From Solirubrobacterales bacterium (lineage in GTDB: Bacteria > Actinomycetota > Thermoleophilia > Solirubrobacterales > Solirubrobacteraceae): a stretch of 51,825 bases of DNA. A program made the position numbers and the translations under genes. Where the stretch lies: the NCBI GenBank assembly GCA_019240655.1, contig JAFAXX010000096.1, positions 1 through 51,825 of the forward strand. The letters run 5' to 3'. Below, piece after piece: positions 41,814 through 50,492 of this stretch; positions within the stretch are counted from its first letter, which is position 1, and each line of letters begins with the position of its first letter. The notes beneath the pieces were generated by a model that was not told the DNA's origin, ran no database searches, and saw only the letters and a list, made by a program, of their open reading frames with translations.

Positions 41814-43180
41814 GCGGCGGCTCCCAGTTTGGCTGCGCTCTCGGCGAGGACCGCCGCTCCGAGCACGTCGACGAGCCGGTCGATGTCCGCCCGGGCGCGC
41901 CGCTCGGTGATCGCCACGAGCAGCCCGTTCGAGAGCTCGGGATACTCGCGCGCGAGCGGGTAGCCGGGGTTCACCCCCTGCTCGCGGCAGCGGGCCAGAA
42001 CCCGCTCGACCGGCGCGTCGAGCCGCAGCGCGAACTCGCGCACCACCGGCTGCTCGTGCGCAAGCGACACGCCTTTGAGCTCGGCGAGCCGGCGGCGGGC
42101 GTACGCCGTGCGCCGCAGCGTCAGCTCAGCCAGCTCGACGATCCCCCGGCGCCCGAGCCAGCTCAGGTAGACAATCGCGGCCAGCGCGTTCAGCGCCTGG
42201 GCGGTGCAGATGTTCGAAGTCGCCTTCTCACGCCGGATGTGCTGTTCGCGCGTCTGTAGGGTGAGCACGAAGCCGCGCCGGCCCTCGAGATCGCGCGCCT
42301 CGCCGGCGATCCGCCCCGGGATCCGCCGGATCAGCGCCTCGGTCACCGCGAAGAACCCGAACGACGGCCCCCCGAAGTCGAGCCGGTTGCCGAGCGACTG
42401 GCCCTCCCCCACGGCGATGTCGACCCCGGTCTCCCCCGGCGGCTTGAGCAGCGCGAGCGGCAGCGGGTCACAGGCGCAGATCGTCAGCGCCCCCGCCGCG
42501 CGGGCCGCCGCCGCCATCGGCGCCACGTCCTCGACCGCCCCGAGGAAGTTCGGCTGCTGGAGGATGACCGCGCTGACCTCGTCGTCCAGCCGCGGCAGCT
42601 CGGTGCGGCCGTCGCGCAGCGGCGCCTCGACGACCTCCATGCCCCAGCCGTGGGACAACGTCCGCAGCACCTCACGCGCATGCGGGTGCAGTCCGCGGGA
42701 GACCACGAACCGCCGCCTCGCCGGCTGGCTCAGCTTGGCCACGTAGCCGGCGGCGCCGACGGCGCTCGGCCCCTCGTACACCGACGCGTTCGAGATCGGA
42801 AGCCCGGTGAGCTCGGAGATCGCGGTCTGGTACTCGAACATCGCCTGGAGGGTGCCCTGTGAGACCTCGGGCTGGTACGGGGTGTACGGCGTCAGGAACT
42901 CCGAGCGGGAGACGATCGAATCGACCAGTGCGGGCACGTAGTGGTCGTACATGCCGGCCCCGAGAAACGAGACCTCGTCATCGGTTGAGACATTGCGGGC
43001 CGCCAGCGCGCGCAGCTCCTCGAACACCTCCTGCTCGGCGCGCGGGGGATCGAGCGCCAGCGGCCGACCCAGCCGCAGCGTGGCCGGGATGTCGGCGAAC
43101 AGATCCTCCACCGAGGCCACCCCGATCGCGGCGAGCATCTCGCGGCGATCCTCGTCGGTGACCGAGGTGTAGTGCGTCAC
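41810..43180 (-). CDS. gcvPA: Glycine dehydrogenase (decarboxylating) subunit 1
   Basis: The 456-residue protein shows the subunit 1 pattern: FLGAGMYDHYVPALVDSIVSRSEFLTPYTPYQPEVSQG (residues 65-102), ISNASVYEGPSAVGAAGYVAK and GPSFGFFAV, ending with a REQHIRREKATSNICTAQAL stretch. It pairs with GcvPB. The GTG at 43180 overlaps the gcvH stop as GTGA. Upstream extensions of the frame overlap gcvH and are not protein-like. Confidence 0.96.
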   Translation of the reverse strand: MTHYTSVTDEDRREMLAAIGVASVEDLFADIPATLRLGRPLALDPPRAEQEVFEELRALAARNVSTDDEVSFLGAGMYDHYVPALVDSIVSRSEFLTPYTPYQPEVSQGTLQAMFEYQTAISELTGLPISNASVYEGPSAVGAAGYVAKLSQPARRRFVVSRGLHPHAREVLRTLSHGWGMEVVEAPLRDGRTELPRLDDEVSAVILQQPNFLGAVEDVAPMAAAARAAGALTICACDPLPLALLKPPGETGVDIAVGEGQSLGNRLDFGGPSFGFFAVTEALIRRIPGRIAGEARDLEGRRGFVLTLQTREQHIRREKATSNICTAQALNALAAIVYLSWLGRRGIVELAELTLRRTAYARRRLAELKGVSLAHEQPVVREFALRLDAPVERVLARCREQGVNPGYPLAREYPELSNGLLVAITERRARADIDRLVDVLGAAVLAESAAKLGAAA

Positions 43181-43563
43181 TCCAGTCCGGCCTCGTAGGT
43201 CTGGGCGTCCATCAGGCTCTCGGTCTCCGCAGGATCGGACAGCCGGACCCGGACCAGCCAGCCCTCGCCATAGGGGTCCTCGTTGATCGTCTCCGGCTTC
43301 TCGGACAGCGCGTCGTTGACCGCGACGATCTCGCCGGACAGCGGGGCGAACACGTCCGAGACGGCCTTGACCGACTCGACCTCGGTGTACGGCTCGTCCT
43401 TCGTGACGTGCGCGCCCACCTGGGGAGCGTCGAAGAAGACCAACTCGCCGAGCGCGTCCTGTGCGTACCAGGTGATGCCGAAGGTCGCCTCGCCGCCTTC
43501 GACGCGCGCCCAGTCGTGCTCCGGGTGGTAGAGCAGGTCGTCGGGATAGTTGGCTTCGGCCAT
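43177..43563 (-). CDS. gcvH: Glycine cleavage system H protein
   Basis: The 128-residue lipoyl carrier has its lipoylated lysine at Lys66 in EVESVKAVSDV, and the typical LGELVFFDAPQVGAHV and NDALSEKPETINEDPYGEGWLVRV. The ATG at 43563 has a good AAAGGGG ribosome binding site located in the end of gcvT, 2 bases after whose stop it begins. It passes the methylamine group from GcvP to GcvT. Confidence 0.97.
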   Translation of the reverse strand: MAEANYPDDLLYHPEHDWARVEGGEATFGITWYAQDALGELVFFDAPQVGAHVTKDEPYTEVESVKAVSDVFAPLSGEIVAVNDALSEKPETINEDPYGEGWLVRVRLSDPAETESLMDAQTYEAGLE

Positions 43564-43565
43564 GG

Positions 43566-44648
43566 TCAGGACCCCTTTCCTCGGTACAAAGGCTTCCGCT
43601 CGACGGTGGCGGACCGCCGACTCCCGCGAACATCGATCTCGATCTCGGTGCCCGGCTCGGCGAGCTCGCTGGAGACGTACGCCAGCCCGATGCCCCGTCC
43701 GAGGCATGGCGAGTAGGTGCCGCTGGTCACCACCCCGCCGCCGGTCACAGGGTTGCCCGGGCGGGCGATGCCGCGGCCGGCGATCGCGAACGGCACCAGC
43801 CGCTCAGCCGTGCCGTCCCGGCGCGCGGCGGCGACCGCTTCGGCGCCGATGAACCCCGTGGCCTCCCGACAGCACGCCCCGAGCCCGGCCTCGACCGGGT
43901 TGCGCTCCTCGCTCAGGTCATTGCCGTACAGCGGGAAGCACGCCTCCAGGCGCAGCGTATCGCGGGCGCCGAGCCCGACCGGGCTGGCGCCGGCGGCGAT
44001 CAGCGCGTCCCACACCCGGGTCGCGTCGCCGGGGTCGACCAGCAGCTCGACGCCGTCCTCGCCCGTGTAGCCGGTCCCGCAGATCGTCACCGCGGCGCCG
44101 GCCAAGGTCCGCTCGGCGCAACGCCGCCGTATCGGCGGCGGCCCGTCGGCGAGCGACCGGGTCAGCGCCCGCGCCCGCGGGCCCTGGACGGCGAGCATGG
44201 CGAAGCAGTGCGACTTGTCGATCACATCCACGTCGAACTCGGCCGCGTGCGCCTGCAGCCACGCGAGGTCCTTGGCGTGCCTGGCGGCGTTGGTCACGGT
44301 GAGGAACTCGAACTCGCCCATCCGGTAGGTGATGATGTCGTCCAGCACGCCGCCGTCCTCCCGGCAGAGCACGCCGTACTGCGCCCCGCCCTCGGGAATC
44401 CGCCGCACGTCGCCCGAGAGCATTCGCTGCAGAAACGCCAGCGCCTGTGGCCCGCGCGTCTCGACCTGGCCCATGTGCGAGACGTCGAACACGCCCACGT
44501 CCCGGCGTACGGCCACGTGCTCCGCGCGGATCCCCGCGTACTGCACCGGCATCTCCCAGCCGGCGAACGGCACGAGCTTGGCGCCGGCCGCCACGTGGCG
44601 CTCGTGAAGCGCGGTCCGGCGCAGGGAGGTCTCGGCGGTGGACGACAC
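43566..44648 (-). CDS. gcvT: Aminomethyltransferase (glycine cleavage T protein)
   Basis: GcvT moves the methylene group of aminomethyl-lipoyl-GcvH to tetrahydrofolate. The protein has LVPFAGWEMPVQYAG near the start, GVFDVSHMGQVE, GTGYTGEDGVELL, GLGARDTLRLEACFPLYGNDL, and a C-terminal barrel domain. I chose the GTG at 44648 because a TAGCCT hexamer lies 8 nt before it; a TTG at 44654 would add two residues. It is the first gene of gcvT-H-PA-PB. A large inverted repeat fills the region upstream. No glycine riboswitch core was seen. Confidence 0.95.
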   Translation of the reverse strand: MSSTAETSLRRTALHERHVAAGAKLVPFAGWEMPVQYAGIRAEHVAVRRDVGVFDVSHMGQVETRGPQALAFLQRMLSGDVRRIPEGGAQYGVLCREDGGVLDDIITYRMGEFEFLTVTNAARHAKDLAWLQAHAAEFDVDVIDKSHCFAMLAVQGPRARALTRSLADGPPPIRRRCAERTLAGAAVTICGTGYTGEDGVELLVDPGDATRVWDALIAAGASPVGLGARDTLRLEACFPLYGNDLSEERNPVEAGLGACCREATGFIGAEAVAAARRDGTAERLVPFAIAGRGIARPGNPVTGGGVVTSGTYSPCLGRGIGLAYVSSELAEPGTEIEIDVRGSRRSATVERKPLYRGKGS

Positions 44649-44656
44649 CGGCAAGC

Positions 44657-44662
44657 AGGCTA
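44657..44662 (-). promoter_or_regulatory. Candidate -10 element for gcvT (TAGCCT)
   Basis: It lies 8 nt before the gcvT GTG at 44648, between the large inverted repeat and the gene. Confidence 0.45.
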
Positions 44663-44683
44663 GTACACCGGCAGGCTGATTTC

Positions 44684-45230
44684 GGGGCCTCGCTGCGCTC
44701 GGCGTCCGTGGGGCCGGTCATCCGGACGCTCTCGTGCCGCGTTTTGCGCGGTCTCTCGGGGTGGGGCTGCCGGCTGGCGCCTGCGCCCGCGGCCTTCGGG
44801 CGCCCGCGGCCTTCGGCCGCAGCCCCGTCGGTTGGACTGCGCGGTATTTGGCAGTGAAGGGTGGGTGAGCGGCGCCGCGACGACCATAACGTAGAAAAAG
44901 CGGCTCGTCGGCACGGCGCTGTGTCACTTTACGGTCGTCCTGCGCCCACAACGTTAATCGCGCGAGGCACGACTGGCGCTCTTTCCACGTTATGGTCGTT
45001 CCCCCACCCTTCACTGCCCGATACCGGGCAAACCGACCTCCCCGCGCTGCGGCCGCAGGCCGCGGGCGCAGGCGCCAGCCCGCAGCCCCAACCCGAGAGA
45101 CCGAAGCGACATCAACCCACAACGCCCGGAGTAGCCAGCCACGCGGCACGGCCCGCTCGGCCTCCGGCCTCGCCGCGGCCGGGCCGGCCGCCCGTCATCC
45201 GGCTGGACGCCGAGCGCAGCGAGGGGCCCC
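44684..45230. repeat. Large imperfect inverted repeat filling the gcvT / GH2 intergenic region
   Basis: The 583-bp gap holds no credible gene. Its outer ends share a perfect 20-bp inverted match (CCTCGCTGCGCTCGGCGTCC at 44688-44707, reverse complement at 45205-45224). The central arms (44750-44902 and 44976-45104) match over several long blocks: GGTCTCTCGGG, GGCTGGCGCCTGCGCCCGCG, GGCAGTGAAGGGTGGG, and ACGACCATAACGT at the inner edge. The unique centre is about 73 bp (44903-44975). The right end starts directly at the GH2 stop codon. A TATGGT hexamer in each inner edge points outward. Confidence 0.85.
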
Positions 45231-45231
45231 C

Positions 45232-47133
45232 CTACTTCAGCGGCGCGACCTGCTGGGTGGCGTGGTAGATCGAAGACACGACCGAGAAGGCGGGCTTGTG
45301 GTTGCCGTACAGGTCGACCATCCCCTTCTGGTTGAACGGCGGATTCGGGAGGGGGTCGCCGCCCGAATACGTCGGGAAGGCGACGTAGTCCTGGAGGGCA
45401 AAGTAGAGCGCGCCGGAGAGCCACGGCTTGGTGGCGAACACGCCGAGGTGGAAGGCGGCGGTGTTGGCCTGGAACTGATAGGTGCCGCGCTCCTCGACCG
45501 GGCCATTGCGGTTACCATCGAATCCGAACTCGGTGATGAACAGCGCCTGGTTCGGATAACAGGCACGGAGCGTGTCGAGATACGGGCTGAGCGCGTCCCG
45601 GTCGTCGCTGGTGCCCCCGCCGGCGTCGAACCAGCCGAAGTACTCGTTGTCCCCGATCACGTCGAGCGGCGCGTAGGCGCTCTGGCAGGCCACCCCCGGC
45701 CAGTTGCTGACCGCCAGGCCGACCGGACGGGTGGGATCGAGCTGGCGGACGAGCCCGGCCGCGCCGGCGATGTACGCCGACTCCGCCGCGGTGGGCGGGG
45801 TCGGAAGCTCGTTGCCGAGGCTCCAGATCAGCACCGAGGGGTGGTTCTGATTGGCCATGACGTTGTCCTTCACGAGCGCTTCGGCCCGGGATGCCCACGA
45901 GGGCTCGGCCAGGTACTGCTTCTGGGTCTGGTAGACCGGCACCTCGGACCAAAGCAGGATGCCGGCGCGGTCAGCCATCTCCTCCATCTCCGGATCGAGC
46001 GGGTAGTGCGCGCGAATCATCGTCCCGCCGAGCTGCCTGACCCAGGCGACGAGCTGCGCCATCTGCGCCACGCTGAGGGCGGCGCCGGTGGCGATGTTCT
46101 CCTCGTGGAGGTTGAAGCCGCGCAGGTGAAGCGGCCGGCCGTTGAGCTCGAGCTGGCCGCCGGGCGCCGTCTCGACGCTGCGGATGCCGCTCTCGTAGAG
46201 ATAGCCTCCGAGCGCCCGACCCTTCGAGTCGGACAGCGACAGGGTGGTCCTGTAGAGAGCCGGATGGCCCGGCGCCCATAGGTTTGGACGGGCGATTCGC
46301 ACCGACGCCGAGGCGGTCCACGTCCCGTGCGGCCCGATCGTCCTCGACCCGAAGCGCAGCGCCGCGCGACCGTAGGCTCCGCGCAGCGAGACCGTCTGTC
46401 GCGCGCCGGTCACGTTTCGCACGAGCACCTGCTCCTGGATCGTCGCCGCGCAGCTCCGGCAGGGCAGCAGCGGGCGAATCCGCACCTGGCTGAGGTCGGC
46501 CCGCTGCGCCGGACGGAGGTAGACGGCGTCGAGGATCCCCCCGTAGTTCCACCATTGACCGCCGGGTCCGGGCGGGAAGTCCGCTCCGCTGCGTTCGTTG
46601 TCGACCCGCACGATCAGGCGGTTGACCCCCGGGCGGAGCCATTTGAGGTCGAACTCGAACGGCAGGTAGGCGCCGGTGTGGGTGCCGATCTGATGGCCGT
46701 TCAGCCACACCGTGGCCGCGTAGTTGACCGACTCGAAGGTGATGATCCAGCTTCTGGCGCTGGCGGGGACGTAGGCGGCGAACGCCTGGGTCGGCAGTGT
46801 GAAGTCGCGGCGATACCAGGCCACGTAGCCGGCCATGGTGCGGGTGAACAGGTTGGTGTTGTAGGCGTTGGGCACGGTAACCGGCGACCAGCCGTCGGTC
46901 GCGGCCGTGTCTTTCCACCAGCCGCCGGCCAGCCCGAGGTTGCCCGGGTCGACGCGGTCGAGCCACGCCCCGCCGAGGAGGTAGCGGCTGGCCTGGCCGT
47001 CGGCGGCGAGTGCCCCGCGGGTCGGCGGGCTCGGGGCGTACGCCGGGCCCTGCGCCCGCGCGGCCGCGGCGGTGGCCAGCAGGAGTATCAGGCACGCGAT
47101 CGCGGTGCGGGCGGCCCGCGTCGCGCTAGCCAT
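45232..47133 (-). CDS. Secreted glycoside hydrolase family 2 (beta-galactosidase/glucuronidase-like)
   Basis: The 633-residue protein has a Sec signal peptide (TAIACLILLLATAAAARA, cleavage near residue 27). A jelly-roll sugar-binding domain (about 60-215) is followed by an Ig-like domain (215-325) and a TIM barrel (from 330). RGFNLHEENIATG starts the barrel. The acid/base is Glu442 in SLGNELP and the nucleophile is Glu535 in FITEFGFDG, so the active site looks complete. The substrate is likely a beta-linked glycan but cannot be fixed. It overlaps the upstream secreted-protein gene by 8 bases. The stop borders the large inverted repeat. Confidence 0.88.
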   Translation of the reverse strand: MASATRAARTAIACLILLLATAAAARAQGPAYAPSPPTRGALAADGQASRYLLGGAWLDRVDPGNLGLAGGWWKDTAATDGWSPVTVPNAYNTNLFTRTMAGYVAWYRRDFTLPTQAFAAYVPASARSWIITFESVNYAATVWLNGHQIGTHTGAYLPFEFDLKWLRPGVNRLIVRVDNERSGADFPPGPGGQWWNYGGILDAVYLRPAQRADLSQVRIRPLLPCRSCAATIQEQVLVRNVTGARQTVSLRGAYGRAALRFGSRTIGPHGTWTASASVRIARPNLWAPGHPALYRTTLSLSDSKGRALGGYLYESGIRSVETAPGGQLELNGRPLHLRGFNLHEENIATGAALSVAQMAQLVAWVRQLGGTMIRAHYPLDPEMEEMADRAGILLWSEVPVYQTQKQYLAEPSWASRAEALVKDNVMANQNHPSVLIWSLGNELPTPPTAAESAYIAGAAGLVRQLDPTRPVGLAVSNWPGVACQSAYAPLDVIGDNEYFGWFDAGGGTSDDRDALSPYLDTLRACYPNQALFITEFGFDGNRNGPVEERGTYQFQANTAAFHLGVFATKPWLSGALYFALQDYVAFPTYSGGDPLPNPPFNQKGMVDLYGNHKPAFSVVSSIYHATQQVAPLK

Positions 47134-49117
47134 GCTTCGCCCGCGCCGGCTTCGGCTTCCCGGTCGTCTTCGGGGCCGCGATCTTCACGTAGCGAGAGAC
47201 CGTGGTGGTGTTTCCGGCCCGGTCCTGCACCACCACCCTGATCTTGTAGCGGCCCGGGCGCTTGTACACGTGGACCGCCCCGTGGCTGATCTGGACGTGC
47301 GGGGTGCCGTCGCCCCAGTACACGGTCGCCTTCGCCACGCCTGAGCCGTGCGAGGCGGGCAGGCCCGGCGGCGTGTCGCTGTAGCGCAGCGCGATGTGGA
47401 CGGTCGCGCCGGCCCGACGGGTGCCGGTGAGCGTGAACGCGACCGCCGGCGGATGGGTGTCGACGAACACGCGCGCCGGCGCCATGGTGCTGGTCAGCCC
47501 GGCCGGGTTGGCGGCCACGACCGTCCAGCTGTGCGAGCCGTCGAGCAGAGACGGGACGGTGAACGACGTGGCGCCCGTCTGCCCGACCGGGGCGCCGTCG
47601 ACGCTCACGGTGTAGGTGATCGGGCCCCATGACGCCCGCTGCGGCGCCCACGCGAGCAGCGCGCGGGAACTCCGCGAGTACTGGAAGGAGCTGACCGCGT
47701 CGATCGGCGCCGGTGCCTGGTAGAGCTCGGCCACCACGATCTCGGCCGCGCTTGGGCTGCCTTGGACCCAGCTGACCGCCGCGTCGCCGTTGACGTCGCC
47801 CGCCGCGGCGATTCCGGCCGCCGCGTAGGCCGGTCCCTGGGCCGGCGAGGACAGCATCATCTCCGGCCCAAGCGAGGTCCCGCCGCTCGACGCATACCGG
47901 GCGCGGATATCCGGGTACCCGGCGGCTCCGGGGTCGTGCTGCCACGCGATCAGGCTGGAGTAGAGGCCGGCCGTGGCCGGGACCACGTACGGGTCGCCGG
48001 CGTTCGGCTCCGCGTTGATCTGCAGCACCCCGCCGTGGCTGGCGTTGCCGCCGAGGAGGGTGGCGAAGACGTTGTCCGAGCCGCCCCACGCCGAGGTCAC
48101 CCACCCGCTGCCGTACTCGGCGACGGTCACGCGCGGCTCCTGCGCGGAGTCGGCGTTGCCGGCGGGGAGCCCGTCGGCGGTGGACACGCCGTCGTAGATC
48201 GACGCCTGCAGCCGGTTCATCAGGACGCGGGACTGCGTCTGGCCGCCGCACGACAGTTGCTCGTGGAAGGCGACCGCTGCGTAGGAGGAGTCGCCCCCGG
48301 CGCCGATCGCCGGCTGGTCGGCAAAGAGCTCGGTGCACCCCGGCAGGGGAGCGTCGGCCTGCTCGAGGATGATGCTCGGGGCGATGCCCCACACCCGGCG
48401 AGTGAAGATGTGGCCGCCCTCGCCCCAGGCCACGATGCCGACGCCGTCCCCCGCCGCGGTGACCGCCGGGCGGCCGTTCCCCGTGCCGGCGTCATCCGCC
48501 GCCAGATTGTTCAGCGGTGAGCCCTCGAGCGCCCACGCCCCGTTGTAGTAGTACGCCGCCCGCACGTCGTGGCCGGCTCCGTCGGCGGCGGTGAAGGCCA
48601 CGTAGGCCTTGCCGAAGTTGCTCATCTGTATCGCGGGGCTGGCGGCGCCGGTGGCCAGCGCGGTGGCCTGGCCCCAGGCGAGCAGCGCGTTGCGCCGGGT
48701 CACCTCGTAGAGAGCCCCGCCGTTGATGAACGCCACGATCGCGAGGCCGCCGTTGCCGGTTGCAACCACCGGCTGCGAGGACGGTCCGGGAAGGGCGCCG
48801 TCGAGCTGCTGGGGCGTCTGGAAGCTCCCGCCCAGCAGGGCGGAGACGAAGACATGCGGGACGCCGGCGACCTGTTTGAGGTAGACGAGGGCGCCCGTCC
48901 CGTCCCGGGCGATCGAAAGCCCGAGCGCGGTCGGGGCGGCGATGCTCGGGGTGGGGCCGTCGACAACCACCGGCGGCCCCGGGTTCGGCTGCGCCGGCGC
49001 GCGGCCGCTCAGCGGCCCGAGCAGCGCCATGAGCACGACCAGCGCGACCGGCGCACAGCGCCGCAGCGGCGCGGCCGCGATCGACGCCCGGCCGATCGGC
49101 AAGCCTCGGGCGGGCAC
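47126..49117 (-). CDS. Secreted protein with C-terminal fibronectin-like and PKD domains
   Basis: The 663-residue protein has a signal peptide (APVALVVLMALLGPLSGRAPA). About 400 residues of Gly/Ala-rich short repeats follow (blocks such as AAGDGVGIVAWGEGG and AAGDVNGDAAVSW, propeller or FG-GAP-like). A fibronectin-like domain (ITYTVSVDGAPVGQTG...) and a PKD domain (VYWGDGTPHVQISHGAVHVYKRPGRYKIRVVVQDRAGN) come next, then a basic Lys/Pro/Ala tail. I chose the GTG at 49117 for a reasonable n-region; a GTG at 49192 would add 25 residues. Function unknown, probably extracellular adhesion or binding. It is coupled to the GH2 gene and lies downstream of ftsZ. Confidence 0.75.
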   Translation of the reverse strand: MPARGLPIGRASIAAAPLRRCAPVALVVLMALLGPLSGRAPAQPNPGPPVVVDGPTPSIAAPTALGLSIARDGTGALVYLKQVAGVPHVFVSALLGGSFQTPQQLDGALPGPSSQPVVATGNGGLAIVAFINGGALYEVTRRNALLAWGQATALATGAASPAIQMSNFGKAYVAFTAADGAGHDVRAAYYYNGAWALEGSPLNNLAADDAGTGNGRPAVTAAGDGVGIVAWGEGGHIFTRRVWGIAPSIILEQADAPLPGCTELFADQPAIGAGGDSSYAAVAFHEQLSCGGQTQSRVLMNRLQASIYDGVSTADGLPAGNADSAQEPRVTVAEYGSGWVTSAWGGSDNVFATLLGGNASHGGVLQINAEPNAGDPYVVPATAGLYSSLIAWQHDPGAAGYPDIRARYASSGGTSLGPEMMLSSPAQGPAYAAAGIAAAGDVNGDAAVSWVQGSPSAAEIVVAELYQAPAPIDAVSSFQYSRSSRALLAWAPQRASWGPITYTVSVDGAPVGQTGATSFTVPSLLDGSHSWTVVAANPAGLTSTMAPARVFVDTHPPAVAFTLTGTRRAGATVHIALRYSDTPPGLPASHGSGVAKATVYWGDGTPHVQISHGAVHVYKRPGRYKIRVVVQDRAGNTTTVSRYVKIAAPKTTGKPKPARAKHG

Positions 49118-49291
49118 GTTTGGTCGGGTGTCCAGCCTCGCGGTGACGGACCTACAACAGCCGCGGGGGGCGGATGTTGCGCCGACCTCCACGGGCGTCC
49201 CCGCGACGGCCCGGCGCGAGAGGTCGACGTTCCGCCCGCTCGGGCGCCCCCGCGCGCTCCCGGGCCGCCGATCCGTCCCGCGCTCGCTCGG

Positions 49292-50374
49292 CTACCGGTC
49301 CCTCAGGAAGGAGGGGATGTCGATCTCCTCCTCCCCGACCTCCAGCGAGGAGCGCTGACGCTCGTCCATCGTCAAGTCGCGGTCACGCCGGGCCCGCCGC
49401 CTGGCCTCCCGGGCCATGCTCGGGCTGGCCTCGCCGTGGTCGAATCCGGTGGCGATCACGGTGACCCGGACCTCGTCGCCCATCGTGTCATCGATCACCG
49501 CTCCGAAGATGATGTTCGAGTCGGCGTCGGCGGCGCTCTGAACGATCTCGGCCGCCTCGTTGACCTCGAACAGCCCGAGGTCGTGCCCGCCGGTCATGTT
49601 CAGGAGGATGCCCATCGCGCCCTCGACCGACTCTTCGAGCAGCGGCGAGGAGATCGCGATCTTCGCCGCCTCGACGGCGCGGTTCTCGCCGCTGGCGCTG
49701 CCGATCCCCATCAGCGCGGTCCCGGCGTCGTGCATGATCGTGCGGACGTCGGCGAAATCAAGGTTGATCAGCCCGGGGATCGTGATCAGGTCGGTGATGC
49801 CCTGCACGCCCTGGCGCAGGACATTGTCAGCCTCGCGAAACGCGTCGAGGATCGTCGTGCGCCGCTCCACGATCGCCAGCAGCTTCTCGTTCGGGATGAC
49901 GATCAGGGTGTCGACGTTCTCGCGGAGCTTTTGGATGCCGTCCTGCGCCTGACGGGCTCGCTGCGCGCCCTCGAAGGCGAACGGGCGGGTGACGCAGCCG
50001 ACCGTGAGTGCCCCAATCTCGTTCTTGGCGATGTCGGCGATCACCGGTGCCGCCCCGGTGCCCGTCCCCCCGCCCTCGCCGGCGGTGACGAACACCATGT
50101 CGGCCCCCTTCAGCGCCTCCTTGATCTCGTCACGGGATTCGGCCGCGGCGCCCTGACCGATGTCGGGGCTGGCGCCGGCGCCGAGGCCCTTGGTCAGGTG
50201 GTGCCCGATGTTCAGCTTCATATCGGCGTCGCACATCGCGAGGGCCTGTGCGTCGGTGTTGCAAGCGATGAACTCGACGCCCCGCAGGCCGGCATCGACC
50301 ATCCGGTTGACGGCGTTGGTGCCGCCTCCGCCGACCCCGACCACTTTGATCACTGCCAGGTAGCTGCTTTCCAT
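49292..50374 (-). CDS. ftsZ: Cell division protein FtsZ
   Basis: The tubulin-like GTPase builds the Z ring. The 360-residue protein starts [19 protein letters not shown]. It has the tubulin signature GGGTGTG at 101-107 in [14 protein letters not shown] and the T7 loop [12 protein letters not shown] short charged linker leads to the conserved C-terminal peptide DIPSFLRDR used to bind FtsA/SepF-like partners. The linker is short (about 25 residues). The ATG at 50374 has a GGGA ribosome binding site. A 974-bp region with a candidate promoter and palindrome separates it from ftsQ. Downstream are secreted proteins, not ylmD/ylmE/sepF. Confidence 0.97.
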   Translation of the reverse strand: MESSYLAVIKVVGVGGGGTNAVNRMVDAGLRGVEFIACNTDAQALAMCDADMKLNIGHHLTKGLGAGASPDIGQGAAAESRDEIKEALKGADMVFVTAGEGGGTGTGAAPVIADIAKNEIGALTVGCVTRPFAFEGAQRARQAQDGIQKLRENVDTLIVIPNEKLLAIVERRTTILDAFREADNVLRQGVQGITDLITIPGLINLDFADVRTIMHDAGTALMGIGSASGENRAVEAAKIAISSPLLEESVEGAMGILLNMTGGHDLGLFEVNEAAEIVQSAADADSNIIFGAVIDDTMGDEVRVTVIATGFDHGEASPSMAREARRRARRDRDLTMDERQRSSLEVGEEEIDIPSFLRDR

Positions 50375-50458
50375 TTGTTTCCCGTCCCGGACCGGTTGGC
50401 GTTCAACCCTCAAGCTGGGATCGAGTGTTCGGCCCACTCGCTCGATGCGCAGTTTCGC

Positions 50459-50488
50459 ACGTTATTCGTTGACGATACGCCAAGTCAA
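50459..50488 (-). promoter_or_regulatory. Candidate ftsZ promoter
   Basis: Minus strand TTGACT (50488-50483) and TAACGT (50464-50459) are 18 nt apart, about 85 nt before the ftsZ ATG. TTGACT matches the -35 consensus in five of six positions. In Streptomyces the ftsQ-ftsZ spacer is known to hold several ftsZ promoters. Confidence 0.45.
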
Positions 50489-50492
50489 CGAA
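50465..50492. promoter_or_regulatory. Perfect 9-bp inverted repeat over the ftsZ promoter (possible operator)
   Basis: The arms TTCGTTGAC (50465-50473) and GTCAACGAA (50484-50492) are separated by 10 bp. The palindrome covers the -35 and spacer of the candidate ftsZ promoter, so a dimeric regulator bound there could block or help RNA polymerase. Confidence 0.5.

Noticed and set aside
40320..41963. Long plus-strand frame opposite gcvPB (547 codons)
   Set aside because: It is a mirror of a clearly coding gene in high-GC DNA; composition is Arg/Val/Glu-rich with no motif.
44655..44903. Glycine riboswitch before gcvT
   Set aside because: GAGAG and CCGAAGG pieces occur, but in the wrong order and without the paired core; the same pieces recur in the mirrored arm, so they belong to the inverted repeat.
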